A stretch of 46,082 bases of DNA from an uncultured Lachnospiraceae bacterium (GCA_910586755.1 CAJUJM010000110.1:1-46082); one strand, 5' to 3'. Positions 25,926 through 34,321 are shown, numbered from the stretch's first letter. The notes: generated from the sequence alone by a model not told the origin. A program made the numbers and translations.

Positions 25926-25956
25926 CGTGGAATTTATTTTACGTGGAATTTATTTT
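25926..25956 (+). repeat. Tandem 15-bp repeat after the RNase G gene
   Basis: cgtggaatttatttt occurs twice with one base between (period 16), 12 bases after the stop codon and just before the rplU promoter. A local duplication; the AT-rich unit could act as an UP-like element. Confidence 0.5.
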
Positions 25957-25967
25957 TCAAAAACCAG

Positions 25968-25996
25968 TTGACATAGAAGGAAAAGAATGTTAAACT
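25968..25996 (+). promoter_or_regulatory. Promoter of the rplU-prp-rpmA operon
   Basis: TTGACA and TAAACT with a 17-base spacer. It leaves a leader of about 90 bases before rplU, so the ribosomal genes can be expressed independently of the radical SAM-RNase G unit. Confidence 0.7.
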
Positions 25997-25998
25997 TA

Positions 25999-26092
25999 CC
26001 GGGTATGCCGCACAATGAGGTTATAAGGATGTCCGGGAGTTTTCGGGACAGACACCAAAGTTGGCGAGTAATGATAATAGGAGGTGCCTTTC
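25999..26092 (+). ncRNA. Probable ribosomal L21 leader
   Basis: The untranslated leader of rplU is GC-richer than its surroundings and contains a stem around 26030-26050 (tgtcc...ggaca with interior pairs), then the AGGAGG site. Firmicutes rplU transcripts commonly carry an autoregulatory L21 leader at this position. The assignment rests on position and folding potential. Confidence 0.45.
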
Positions 26093-26401
26093 ATGTACGC
26101 GATTATTGCAACAGGTGGAAAGCAGTACAAAGTAGCTGAAGGCGATATCATTAAGGTAGAGAAGCTGGGCGCAGAAGCCGGCGAGACCGTAACTTTCGAT
26201 CAGGTACTGGCTGTAAATAATGGTGAGTTAACCATCGGATGCCCCACTGTAGCAGGTGCAACTGTTACCGCTACCGTAGAAAAAGAAGGTAAGGGCAAGA
26301 AAGTTATCGTTTACAAGTATAAGAGAAAAACCGGCTATCATAAGAAAAACGGCCACAGACAGCTCTATACTCAGGTTAAGATTGAAAAGATCAATGCTTA
26401 A
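26093..26401 (+). CDS. rplU: 50S ribosomal protein L21
   Basis: A 102-residue ribosomal protein, typical length. Clear family sequence: MYAIIATGGKQYKVAEGD, KVIVYKYKRKTGYHKKNGHRQ, YTQVKIEKI. It binds 23S rRNA in the large subunit. ATG 26093 is preferred over GTG 26084 because aggagg lies nine bases upstream. First gene of the classical L21-Prp-L27 operon. Confidence 0.97.
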   Translation: MYAIIATGGKQYKVAEGDIIKVEKLGAEAGETVTFDQVLAVNNGELTIGCPTVAGATVTATVEKEGKGKKVIVYKYKRKTGYHKKNGHRQLYTQVKIEKINA

Positions 26402-26409
26402 TTAACACC

Positions 26410-26757
26410 ATGATTCAGGTGACAGTATTTACAAGAAAATGTGCAGGAACTGATTCTCAGTATGATTACATTGGAATCCGGCTGAAAGGACATGCCGGCT
26501 ATGATGACGGCGGCAGGGACATTGTCTGTGCGGCGGTTTCGGCCCTGGCGATTAACACGGCCAATTCCATTGAAGCATTTACAGAGGACAGCTTTCAGGC
26601 AGAGCAGGATGAAGAGAGCGGGTTTCTTTCCTTTTCTCTTTCTTCCCAAATCAGTCCGGAATCAAAACTCCTTTTAAACTCCCTGGTTCTGGGACTCCAG
26701 AATATTGAGGAGGAATACGGGAGACCATATATTCATATTCGCTTTAAGGAGGTGTAG
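26410..26757 (+). CDS. prp: Ribosomal-processing cysteine protease Prp
   Basis: A 115-residue cysteine protease (YsxB family) that removes the N-terminal extension of L27 before ribosome assembly, an essential step in Firmicutes that have this extension. Catalytic residues H28 (GHAGY) and C40 (RDIVCAAVSAL) are present. It sits between its substrate gene and rplU, 8 bases after L21. The start lacks a strong ribosome site, suggesting translational coupling to L21 and lower output than the ribosomal proteins. Confidence 0.92.
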   Translation: MIQVTVFTRKCAGTDSQYDYIGIRLKGHAGYDDGGRDIVCAAVSALAINTANSIEAFTEDSFQAEQDEESGFLSFSLSSQISPESKLLLNSLVLGLQNIEEEYGRPYIHIRFKEV

Positions 26758-26761
26758 ACAC

Positions 26762-27052
26762 ATGTTAAAGATGAACCTTCAGTTATTTGCTCATAAGAAA
26801 GGTGTAGGCTCTACGAAGAACGGCAGAGACTCTGAGGCTAAGAGACTTGGCGCCAAGAGAGCAGATGGACAGTTCGTTCTGGCTGGCAACATTCTGTACA
26901 GACAGCGCGGCACCAAAATCCATCCGGGTACTAACGTAGGCCGCGGCGGCGATGATACTTTATTTGCTTTAGTAGACGGCGTTGTCAGGTTTGAGAGAAA
27001 GGGCAGAGACAAGAAGCAGGTTTCTGTTTACCCGAGAGCAATCAACGAATAA
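26762..27052 (+). CDS. rpmA: 50S ribosomal protein L27 with Prp-cleaved leader
   Basis: 96 residues. The N-terminus MLKMNLQLFAHKKGVGS contains the Firmicutes leader with Prp site LQLF/AHKKG; the mature protein starts at AHKKG and its tail reaches the peptidyl-transferase centre. The body has the standard RDSEAKRLGAKRADGQFVLAGNI and GTKIHPG. ATG 26762 follows aaggaggtg. A terminator-like hairpin follows the gene. Confidence 0.97.
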   Translation: MLKMNLQLFAHKKGVGSTKNGRDSEAKRLGAKRADGQFVLAGNILYRQRGTKIHPGTNVGRGGDDTLFALVDGVVRFERKGRDKKQVSVYPRAINE

Positions 27053-27059
27053 GAGTGAG

Positions 27060-27094
27060 GGCTTCATACTTTTAGAGGTATGGAGCCTTTCTTT
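27060..27094 (+). terminator. Terminator or attenuator between rpmA and obgE
   Basis: ggcttcatac pairs with gtatggagcc (one G-U) around an 8-base loop, followed by tttctttc. It probably lowers transcription from the ribosomal genes into obgE rather than blocking it, as the next promoter is not obvious. Confidence 0.55.
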
Positions 27095-27121
27095 CATCAC
27101 CCAGAAAGGAATACCCTATCT

Positions 27122-28408
27122 ATGTTTGCCGACAGTGCAAAAGTATTTATAAAATCAGGAAAAGGCGGAAACGGCCATGTCAGCTTCCGCAGAGAGCTGT
27201 ATGTAGCCAACGGCGGTCCTGACGGCGGAGACGGCGGCCGTGGCGGCGATATTATTTTTCAGGTAGACGACGGTCTGAACACCCTGACCGATTTCCGGCA
27301 TGTGAGAAAATATGTGGCCGGAAGCGGAGAAGAGGGCGGAAAGAGACGCTGCCACGGCGCTGACGGAAAGGATCTAGTAATCAAGGTTCCGGAAGGAACG
27401 GTAATCAAAGATTTTGAGTCCGGAAAGGTTATTGCCGATATGTCAGGAGAAAACCGCCGGGAGATTATTTTAAAAGGCGGTAAGGGCGGCCTTGGCAATA
27501 TGCATTTTGCTACCGCTACTATGCAGGTGCCCAAATATGCCCAGCCCGGGCAGCCTGCCCAGGAGCTTTGGGTGCTGCTGGAGCTTAAGGTTATCGCGGA
27601 TGTGGGGCTGGTAGGATTTCCCAATGTAGGAAAATCCACTCTGCTTTCCAGGGTCAGCAATGCCCGTCCCAAGATCGCCAATTACCATTTTACCACCTTA
27701 AATCCTCACCTGGGGGTTGTGGACCTGGGAGAGGGAGCCGGATTTGTCATGGCGGATATCCCGGGCCTTATTGAGGGGGCCTCAGAGGGAGTGGGCCTGG
27801 GACATGCCTTTTTAAAGCATATTGAGCGCACAAAGGTACTGGTTCACGTAGTGGATGCGGCGTCTACGGAAGGCAGGGATCCGGTAGATGATATCCGGGC
27901 TATTAATAAAGAACTGAAAGCCTATAATCCGGAGCTGTTAACCCGCCCCCAGATCATTGCCGCCAATAAAATCGATGCGTTTTGTCAGGAGGATGAAGAA
28001 AATCCCATAGACCGGCTCCGAAAGGAATTTGAACCGGAAGGCATCCGGGTATTTCCCATTTCGGCAGTCAGTGGCCAGGGAGTAAAGGAGCTTCTCTATC
28101 AAATAAATGAGCTGTTAAAAACCGTGGACCGCAAGCCGGTTATCTTCCAAAAAGAATTTGATATGAGTATGAAGGCAGTAGAAAATCTCCCCTATACAGT
28201 AGAAAAAACATCCGATGGCGTCTATGTGGTAGAAGGTCCCAAAATTGACAAGATGTTAGGCTATACCAATCTGGATTCGGAAAAGGGCTTTGAATTCTTC
28301 CAGAAATTCCTAAAAAATACCGGAATCCTGGATGATTTGGAACAGGCGGGCATAGAAGAAGGCGACACGGTCCGCATGTACGGCCTGGAATTTGACTATT
28401 ACAAGTGA
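27122..28408 (+). CDS. obgE: Obg-family GTPase ObgE
   Basis: A 428-residue GTPase for 50S subunit maturation and stress control. The Obg domain (1-158) has glycine-rich turns (KSGKGGNGHVSFRRE, GGPDGGDGGRGG). The G domain (159-330) has P-loop GFPNVGKST, DIPGLIEGA and NKID. The C-terminal OCT domain (~345-428) ends FDYYK. ATG 27122 begins the universal MFADSAKVFIKSG; an in-frame ATG at 27080 would add a non-conserved tail and lies in the terminator hairpin. Confidence 0.96.
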   Translation: MFADSAKVFIKSGKGGNGHVSFRRELYVANGGPDGGDGGRGGDIIFQVDDGLNTLTDFRHVRKYVAGSGEEGGKRRCHGADGKDLVIKVPEGTVIKDFESGKVIADMSGENRREIILKGGKGGLGNMHFATATMQVPKYAQPGQPAQELWVLLELKVIADVGLVGFPNVGKSTLLSRVSNARPKIANYHFTTLNPHLGVVDLGEGAGFVMADIPGLIEGASEGVGLGHAFLKHIERTKVLVHVVDAASTEGRDPVDDIRAINKELKAYNPELLTRPQIIAANKIDAFCQEDEENPIDRLRKEFEPEGIRVFPISAVSGQGVKELLYQINELLKTVDRKPVIFQKEFDMSMKAVENLPYTVEKTSDGVYVVEGPKIDKMLGYTNLDSEKGFEFFQKFLKNTGILDDLEQAGIEEGDTVRMYGLEFDYYK

Positions 28409-28431
28409 GATAAGGCACAGAGGTAAAATCA

Positions 28432-28725
28432 ATGACGAGTAAACAGAGATCCTATTTAAAAGGCCTGGCTATGGACATGGATTCCATTTTCCAGATTGGG
28501 AAGTCCAGCCTTACGCCGGAGGTAACCCAGGCGGTAAGTGAAGCGCTGGAGGCCAGGGAATTGGTGAAAATCACCTTGCTTAAAAATTGCCTTGACGATA
28601 TCCACGCTGTGGCACAGACTGTGGCAGAGCGTACCCGCTCTGAAGTTGTTCAGGTAATCGGACGAAAAATTGTACTATATAAGCCTGCAAAGGACGAGAA
28701 GAAGAGAAAAATCGTCCTTCCATAG
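28432..28725 (+). CDS. yhbY: YhbY-family CRM-domain RNA-binding protein
   Basis: A 97-residue single CRM domain: LTSKQRSYLKGLAMDMDSIFQIGK, ELVKITLLKNC and VQVIGRKIVLYKP, including the GxxG-type loop. It associates with pre-50S particles and helps ribosome assembly. Placed between obgE and nadD in the conserved order, 11 bases before nadD, so co-transcribed. Confidence 0.93.
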   Translation: MTSKQRSYLKGLAMDMDSIFQIGKSSLTPEVTQAVSEALEARELVKITLLKNCLDDIHAVAQTVAERTRSEVVQVIGRKIVLYKPAKDEKKRKIVLP

Positions 28726-28735
28726 GAGGGATATT

Positions 28736-29344
28736 ATGTCCAGAATCGGGATTATGGGAGGAACCTTTGACCCCATCCATAACGGACATTTAAAGCTGGC
28801 CTGTCAGGCATACGCCCAATATCAATTAAATTCCGTATGGTTTATGCCGTCAGGACAGCCGCCGCACAAGAAAGACCACAAAGTAACAGACAGTGCGGTG
28901 CGCTGTGAAATGGTGCGCCGCGCCATTGAGAACTATCCGTATTTTTTCTGTTCAGATTTTGAGATCAGGCGTTTGGGCAATACTTACACGGCCCAAACTC
29001 TGAAGCTTTTGAAAAAAGAGTATCCGGAAACGGAGTTTTACTTTATTATCGGGGCGGACTCCCTTTATGAAATCGAAAATTGGTATTGTCCGGAGCAGGT
29101 TATGGCCCAGGCCTGTCTGCTGGTAGCAGGGAGAGAGTACCCCAAAGCCCATCGGCCTATGGAAGAACAAATTTTCTACTTAAGAGAACGGTATCAGGCC
29201 AGAATTGGCAGGCTAGACTGTGAACAGATGGATATTGCCTCCGCTGATATACGGGATATGGCATCAAAGAACCAGCCGATAGAAGCACTGGTCCCCCCTT
29301 CTGTGGCAGACTATATCCGGACACACCACCTTTACGCCGTATGA
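28736..29344 (+). CDS. nadD: Nicotinate-nucleotide adenylyltransferase
   Basis: A 202-residue enzyme forming deamido-NAD from nicotinate mononucleotide and ATP. The nucleotidyltransferase motif GGTFDPIHNGHL gives H15 and H18; FIIGADSLYEIENWY binds substrate. The usual C-terminal SxTxIR appears as SADIR, a mild variation. ATG 28736 follows a taggaggg site; the longer frame upstream overlaps yhbY and lacks one. Confidence 0.95.
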   Translation: MSRIGIMGGTFDPIHNGHLKLACQAYAQYQLNSVWFMPSGQPPHKKDHKVTDSAVRCEMVRRAIENYPYFFCSDFEIRRLGNTYTAQTLKLLKKEYPETEFYFIIGADSLYEIENWYCPEQVMAQACLLVAGREYPKAHRPMEEQIFYLRERYQARIGRLDCEQMDIASADIRDMASKNQPIEALVPPSVADYIRTHHLYAV

Positions 29345-29366
29345 TCAAAAGAAGGAGGGCATGGCC

Positions 29367-29984
29367 ATGGCGAATTCTCCAAGCCAAATCGCTTTATACA
29401 GAAAACAGTTAAAATCAAAATTATCCCCCATGCGTTATGAACATTCCCTGTCTGTATCCTACACCTGCATCTGCCTGGCAATGCGATATGGATACGATTT
29501 AGACAAGGCGGAGATAGCGGGACTTCTTCATGACTGCGGAAAGCGCTTTTCTGATGATGTTATCTTAAAAAAATGCGAAAAAAAGAAGATTCCTATGACA
29601 GAGGAACAGCGGAATGTCCCGGCAGTTCTCCATGCCAATTACGGCGCATGGCTTGCCAGGCATAAGTATCAGATTGAGGATGAAGAAATTTTAAGCGCCA
29701 TACTCTATCATACAACAGGAAAGCCGGAGATGACTACTTTAGAAAAAATACTCTATGTAGCAGATTATATGGAGCCCCGCCGGAGCAAAGCGCCGGATTT
29801 AGGCCGGATACGGCTTTTGGCTTTTCAGGATTTAGACGAGACCGTTTACCAGATATTAAAAGGCACCCTGGAATATCTGGAACAAAAGGGAGGAAACGTT
29901 CACCCTACCACCAGGCAGGCATATGAATATTATGATGCCAGGGTCAAAAAGTCATGTATGACATGCCCGCATGTCGATACATGA
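29367..29984 (+). CDS. yqeK: YqeK-family HD-domain nucleotide hydrolase, repeat-derived C-terminus
   Basis: A 205-residue HD-domain protein; this family includes symmetrical diadenosine tetraphosphate (Ap4A) hydrolases. Metal ligands are in RYEHSLSV, LLHDCGKR, HANYGAWLA, ILYHTTGK and YVADYMEPRR. ATG 29367 is preferred because aaggagg is then eight bases away; ATG 29361 would be too close. The final ~15 residues (ARVKKSCMTCPHVDT) and the stop codon are encoded by the interspersed palindromic repeat that begins at 29932, so the natural end of the gene has been replaced by repeat sequence. The catalytic part is unaffected. Confidence 0.9.
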   Translation: MANSPSQIALYRKQLKSKLSPMRYEHSLSVSYTCICLAMRYGYDLDKAEIAGLLHDCGKRFSDDVILKKCEKKKIPMTEEQRNVPAVLHANYGAWLARHKYQIEDEEILSAILYHTTGKPEMTTLEKILYVADYMEPRRSKAPDLGRIRLLAFQDLDETVYQILKGTLEYLEQKGGNVHPTTRQAYEYYDARVKKSCMTCPHVDT

Positions 29985-29999
29985 CTTTGACCCCAACAA
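29932..29999 (+). repeat. Interspersed palindromic repeat, copy A
   Basis: It starts atgatgcca-gggtcaaa. The core is gtcatgtatgacatgc (29951-29966) facing gcatgtcgatacatgac (29969-29985), which pair with one bulge to form a long stem, then tttgaccccaac. Two further copies are at 34348 and 38249. This copy overlaps the yqeK 3' end. The outer right arm is degenerate. Confidence 0.8.
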
Positions 30000-30037
30000 C
30001 ATATTATGAGTCAAGAGAAGGTAAGAAAGGATTTTAT

Positions 30038-30391
30038 ATGGAACAATCAAAGAAAATGGTACGTTTGGCAGCTGAGGCCTTACAGGATAAAAAGGGCGAG
30101 GATGTAAAAGTTATTGATATCCATGAGGTTTCCGTGTTGGCAGACTATTTTATTATTGCCAGCGGAATGAATCCCAATCAGGTTCAGGCTATGGCAGATA
30201 ATGTGGAGGAGATTCTGGGAAAAGCAGGATATGAATGCAAACAGATAGAGGGCTATGATTCTGCCAACTGGATTCTTATGGACTATAAAGACATTATTGT
30301 CCACATCTTCTGCAGAGAGGATCGCTTGTTCTATGATTTGGAGCGTATCTGGAGAGACGGAAAAACCATTGTGGACATAGAAAACCTGTAG
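30038..30391 (+). CDS. rsfS: Ribosome silencing factor RsfS
   Basis: A 117-residue protein that binds L14 on free 50S subunits and blocks joining with 30S when nutrients fall. Family sequence: ALQDKKGEDVKVIDIHEVSVLADYFIIASGMNPNQVQAMADNV, then GYDSANWILMDYKDIIVHIF. ATG 30038 has an aagaaagg site; a longer frame starting at 29954 lies in the repeat and is not conserved. Last gene of the conserved cluster. The repeat in the 53-bp gap to yqeK could form a strong mRNA hairpin between the two. Confidence 0.95.
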   Translation: MEQSKKMVRLAAEALQDKKGEDVKVIDIHEVSVLADYFIIASGMNPNQVQAMADNVEEILGKAGYECKQIEGYDSANWILMDYKDIIVHIFCREDRLFYDLERIWRDGKTIVDIENL

Positions 30392-30410
30392 TTAAAAAAG
30401 GAGGCGCGCC

Positions 30411-32789
30411 ATGACCGCAGAAGCCCAGGTGCGGATCTCTGTAAGGAATCTGGTGGAATTTGTCCTGCGATCAGGAGATTTAGATAACCGGAAGACTGCC
30501 GGGGCCGCCAGGGAAGCCATGCAGGCAGGAACCCGCCTTCACAAAAAAATCCAGAAAAAAATGGGCGCCGGGTATAAGGCGGAAGTAGCTTTAAAGCACC
30601 AGGTACAGGAAGACGGCTTTGTGATCCAGGTGGAAGGCCGGGCCGATGGAATTCTCACAGAACCAGGAGGCGTGACCGTAGATGAAATTAAATGCATGTA
30701 CATGGATTTAAACCGCCTGGAGGAAGCCATTCCCGTCCATATGGCCCAGGCGGCCTGCTATGGCTATATTTACAGTCTGGAGCACAACCTGCCTTCCATT
30801 ACATTACAGATTACCTACTGCAACATCGACACAGAGGAAATCCGCCGTTTTTCCAAAGAATGGTCCTGGGATGAACTAAACCAGTGGTTTGCCGGATTGA
30901 TTCACGAATATGTAAAGTGGGCCAGATATTTATACCATAACGGCCTGCGAAGAGATCAGTCTATCGGCGACCTGTCCTTTCCTTATCCTTACCGGAAAGG
31001 GCAAAAAGGGCTGGCCGCCTGGGTTTATAAAAGCATTGCCCAGAAGAAAAATTTGTTTATCCAGGCGCCTACCGGTATCGGAAAAACCCTGTCCACGGTA
31101 TTTCCCAGTTTAAAAGCCATGGGAGAGAAAAAAGCAGATAAGCTGTTTTACCTGACTGCAAAAACCATTACCAGAAGCGTGGCGGAGGAAGCCTTTCAGG
31201 TCCTTCGGAAAAATGGGCTGTATTTTAAAAGCGTTACCATTACAGCAAAGGAAAAGCTGTGCTTTCAGGAAAAGACTCAGTGCAACCCACAAGCCTGCCC
31301 CTATGCCAAAGGCCATTATGACAGGGTCAATGACGCGGTGTTTGACATTATCCATCAGGAGGACGGGATTACCCGTGAGAAGATTCTTGATTATGCCCTT
31401 CGATACCAGGTATGTCCTTTCGAATTCTGTCTGGATATTACAAACTGGGTAGACGGGATTATATGCGATTACAATTACGCTTTTGACCCCAATGTAAGAT
31501 TAAAACGATACTTTGCCGATAACAGTGGACCTGCCGGATATTTATTTTTAGTGGACGAGGCCCACAATCTGGTAAGCCGCGCCAGAGAGATGTACAGCGC
31601 TGGATTAAAGAAAGAAGACTTTCTTCTGGTAAAACGAATCTTAAAAGAGCGATCTCACAAGGTTTCCAGACTGTTAGACAAGTGCAACAAGGCCCTTCTC
31701 ACCTTAAAAAGAGAGTGTAATGGTTATGAACTTATGTCGGGGATAGATTTTCTTATGATTCATATTCAGCCTCTTTTTGGAGAACTGGAAAAGTTTATGG
31801 ACGAGCATCTGGAATTTGAAGACAGAGATCTGGTTCTGGACTTTTATTTTGCCCTGCGTAATTTTATCTATATTCAGGAACGGCTTGATGACAGCTATGA
31901 GATTTATACGGAGCTTCTGCCATCCGGGGAATTTATCCTCCGCCTGTTGTGCGTAAACCCGGCCCATAATCTAAAACAATGTATGGAACAGGCGGTAAGC
32001 ACTATATTTTTCTCCGCCACTCTGCTGCCGGTTCAATATTATAAAGAGCTTTTGTCCGGGGATCAGGAAGAATATGCAGTCTATGCCGATTCCCCTTTTC
32101 CCAGGGAAAATAAACTTCTTTTAGTGGCGTCAGATGTCAGCAGCCGGTATACCAGAAGAAATAAAAGGGAGTATGAAAAGGTTGCGGATTACATTGAGAA
32201 AATTACCGGAGGAAAGGCAGGGAACTATCTGGTCTTTTTCCCTTCTTACCAGTATCTTGGGGAAGTAGAAGAGATTTTAAGAAAGCGTCTTAAGGAAGGA
32301 AGGTCTTGGAAAACAGAGCTTTTGATCCAGTCCTCCAAAATGACGGAGGCAGAAAAGGAAGAATTTTTAGGCGCTTTTCATCAAAACAGACAAGGGCAAA
32401 GCCTGACGGCCTTATGCGTCATGGGAGGCGTATTTTCCGAAGGGATCGATTTAACAGGAGATAAGCTTATCGGCGTAGTGATTGTAGGCACGGGCCTTCC
32501 CATGGTTTGCACAGAGCAGGAGATTTTAAAAGGGTATTTTGATAAAAAAGATCAAAATGGATTTGACTATGCCTATCAGTACCCGGGGATGAATAAGGTA
32601 ATGCAGGCGGCGGGCCGGGTGATCCGAACTATGGAGGACAGAGGGGTTATCGCCCTGCTGGACGATAGATTTTTAAGGGCGGATTACCAGAGCTTGTTTC
32701 CAAGAGAATGGGATGAATATTATCCGGTAAACCGCCGCCAGGTAGAAGAGCTTCTGGAACGATTCTGGAACCCTACAGCATCCCGATAA
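30411..32789 (+). CDS. Fe-S superfamily 2 helicase (DinG/XPD-like) fused to an N-terminal PD-(D/E)XK domain
   Basis: 792 residues. The N-terminal ~190 residues form a nuclease-like fold with GRAD (D79) and DEIK (E92, K94). The helicase core follows: Walker A APTGIGKT (219-226), five cysteines at 284, 291, 296, 335 and 340 fitting an Fe-S cluster insert as in XPD/DinG, DEAH box at 382-385, FFSATLLP, and C-terminal motifs GVFSEGIDL and QAAGRVIRT. It probably unwinds and trims DNA during repair or R-loop/replication-conflict processing; the exact role is unproven. ATG with a ggaggcg site, 20 bases after rsfS. Its 3' end overlaps the convergent LysR gene by 17 bases with no terminator between. 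Confidence 0.85.
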   Translation: MTAEAQVRISVRNLVEFVLRSGDLDNRKTAGAAREAMQAGTRLHKKIQKKMGAGYKAEVALKHQVQEDGFVIQVEGRADGILTEPGGVTVDEIKCMYMDLNRLEEAIPVHMAQAACYGYIYSLEHNLPSITLQITYCNIDTEEIRRFSKEWSWDELNQWFAGLIHEYVKWARYLYHNGLRRDQSIGDLSFPYPYRKGQKGLAAWVYKSIAQKKNLFIQAPTGIGKTLSTVFPSLKAMGEKKADKLFYLTAKTITRSVAEEAFQVLRKNGLYFKSVTITAKEKLCFQEKTQCNPQACPYAKGHYDRVNDAVFDIIHQEDGITREKILDYALRYQVCPFEFCLDITNWVDGIICDYNYAFDPNVRLKRYFADNSGPAGYLFLVDEAHNLVSRAREMYSAGLKKEDFLLVKRILKERSHKVSRLLDKCNKALLTLKRECNGYELMSGIDFLMIHIQPLFGELEKFMDEHLEFEDRDLVLDFYFALRNFIYIQERLDDSYEIYTELLPSGEFILRLLCVNPAHNLKQCMEQAVSTIFFSATLLPVQYYKELLSGDQEEYAVYADSPFPRENKLLLVASDVSSRYTRRNKREYEKVADYIEKITGGKAGNYLVFFPSYQYLGEVEEILRKRLKEGRSWKTELLIQSSKMTEAEKEEFLGAFHQNRQGQSLTALCVMGGVFSEGIDLTGDKLIGVVIVGTGLPMVCTEQEILKGYFDKKDQNGFDYAYQYPGMNKVMQAAGRVIRTMEDRGVIALLDDRFLRADYQSLFPREWDEYYPVNRRQVEELLERFWNPTASR

Positions 32790-33651
32790 ACTGCTTGGCC
32801 GCCTGGGACACCGGAAGATTTTCATTGTGGGCAACCACAAGCTGACGGGGAGGAAGCTGTTCGCTGAGTTTTAAGACGAAGAGTTCTTTGTCATTATCCG
32901 GGATGCAGAAATCCGGAACAAAGGCAATCCCTAACCCGATACGGGCCAGATCTAACAGAAGATCATTGCTGGTAAGTTCAATCTCCGGCACCAAATCCAG
33001 CCGGCTTCTCTGAAACATCCGGTGTAAAAATTCGCTGGTAGTGCTTTTCCTGGTTAACATAAGAATGGGGTAAGTCTGCAGTTCCTTTAAAGTGAGTACC
33101 TTGTCCTCCAGGGGAAAATTCTTCCGATTGGCGATAAACACATCAGAAAACTCCTTGATAGCGCGGATATTTTGAGCATTGGAAAGCCCGGAATTAGGAT
33201 AATTGGTCACAATAAAGTCCACCTGTCCGCTTTCTAAAAGGCGGGCGCACTCAATGGAGGTCTGATTGGTCACCTTAATATGGACATTGGGATAAAGGGT
33301 ATGGAATTTCTGCAGGTAAGGAACCAAAAAATAGCGGCAGATAGTATCGCTGGCGCCGATTCTAAGCTGTCCGCCGTTTAAGGTATTGGCTTCCAGAAGC
33401 TGATTTTCCCCTTTTTGAATCAAATTGATGGCCGGTTCAATATGTTTTAAGAGGATCTCGCCTTCCGGGGTAAGCTGAACCCGTTTGGTGCTGCGGATAA
33501 ACAGGGTCTGATTCAGTTTTTTTTCTAACACCTTGACAGACTGGCTGACAGCGGACTGGGATATAAAAAGCTGCTTGGACGCTTCCGAAAAACTTAACGT
33601 ATTGGCAACGTGATAAAAAACTTTGTATAACTCATAATTAATATCCATCAT
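32773..33651 (-). CDS. LysR-family transcriptional regulator
   Basis: A 292-residue regulator. The N-terminal winged helix-turn-helix is LYKVFYHVANTLSFSEASKQLFISQSAVSQSVKVLEKKLNQ, followed by the LysR linker and a two-lobed periplasmic-binding-like effector domain (GGQLRIGASDTICRYFLVPYL; LLDLARIGLGIAFVPDF). It resembles the CysL/CysB-like group but has no adjacent target that names its effector. Either of two consecutive ATG codons can start it; aaggagg is better spaced for the second (33648). Divergent from the sigma-like gene, tail to tail with the helicase. Confidence 0.88.
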   Translation of the reverse strand: MMDINYELYKVFYHVANTLSFSEASKQLFISQSAVSQSVKVLEKKLNQTLFIRSTKRVQLTPEGEILLKHIEPAINLIQKGENQLLEANTLNGGQLRIGASDTICRYFLVPYLQKFHTLYPNVHIKVTNQTSIECARLLESGQVDFIVTNYPNSGLSNAQNIRAIKEFSDVFIANRKNFPLEDKVLTLKELQTYPILMLTRKSTTSEFLHRMFQRSRLDLVPEIELTSNDLLLDLARIGLGIAFVPDFCIPDNDKELFVLKLSEQLPPRQLVVAHNENLPVSQAAKQFIGML

Positions 33652-33676
33652 TAGTCCTCCTTATAAATACAAGTCT

Positions 33677-33704
33677 ATTTTAGCACGATCTAATAAGATT
33701 GTAA
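33677..33704 (-). promoter_or_regulatory. Promoter of the lysR gene
   Basis: On the minus strand TTACAA and TAAAAT are separated by 16 bases, about 26 bases before the start codon. The 82-bp gap is shared with the divergent sigma-like gene, so LysR may affect both. Confidence 0.4.
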
Positions 33705-33733
33705 AGAGGGGATTGAGGACGGGAGGAAGGAAC

Positions 33734-34279
33734 ATGGAATATCAAAAAGAAACCATTGAAAAAGAGGATTTTTATCAGATGTATCTGGATGACTTATCAG
33801 AAATTCCCTCATGTACGGCAGCGGAAAGAGAGCTGTTGCTGGTCCGGGCAGTAAAGGGCGATAAGGGAGCCAAAAAGCGGCTGGTGGAGGGCCATTTAAA
33901 AACCGTCTGTGATATGACGGCAGAATATGCAGGCGGTTCGGTTCCGCCAGGGGATTTGATCCAGGAAGCCAATATGGCTTTGATGCTGACGGTAGAAAAT
34001 TATACAGACGGTGATTTTCCAAAAATCCTGGCGGCAGCAGTAAAAAGGGCGCTTGAGGACATTGTGGAGGATCAAAAACGGGCTGCTGAAACCGGAGAAG
34101 AGGTAGCCGCCAGGGTAAATGTTCTTCAGGAGGTTTCCAGGATTTTGGCAAAAGAGCTGGGCCGGGAGGCTACTTTAGAAGAGCTGGCAGAAAAAATGAA
34201 AATGTCTGAGGATGAGATTCGGGAAATTATGAAGATCACCCTGGATGCAATTTCTGCTGTCAGTGGGGAGATAGAGTAG
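33734..34279 (+). CDS. Sigma-70-like protein lacking a functional promoter-recognition segment
   Basis: 181 residues. Residues 13-92 align with sigma region 1.2/2.1-2.2 (YLDDLSEIPSCTAAERELLLVRAVKGDKGAKKRLVEGHL, then GDLIQEAN), the surface that binds the RNA polymerase clamp. Residues 125-175 match region 3 (VLQEVSRILAKELGREATLEELAEKM, IREIMKI). The segment between, where housekeeping sigma factors keep aromatic -10 melting residues, is short and reads FPKILAAAVKRALEDIVEDQ with none of them. Region 4 (-35 binding) is absent. It may bind core polymerase without initiating, or be a decayed sigma factor. ATG 33734 follows gggaggaagg. Confidence 0.7.
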   Translation: MEYQKETIEKEDFYQMYLDDLSEIPSCTAAERELLLVRAVKGDKGAKKRLVEGHLKTVCDMTAEYAGGSVPPGDLIQEANMALMLTVENYTDGDFPKILAAAVKRALEDIVEDQKRAAETGEEVAARVNVLQEVSRILAKELGREATLEELAEKMKMSEDEIREIMKITLDAISAVSGEIE

Positions 34280-34321
34280 TCTTATAAATTATTATAATAT
34301 AAAACATTAGTTATATTAATT

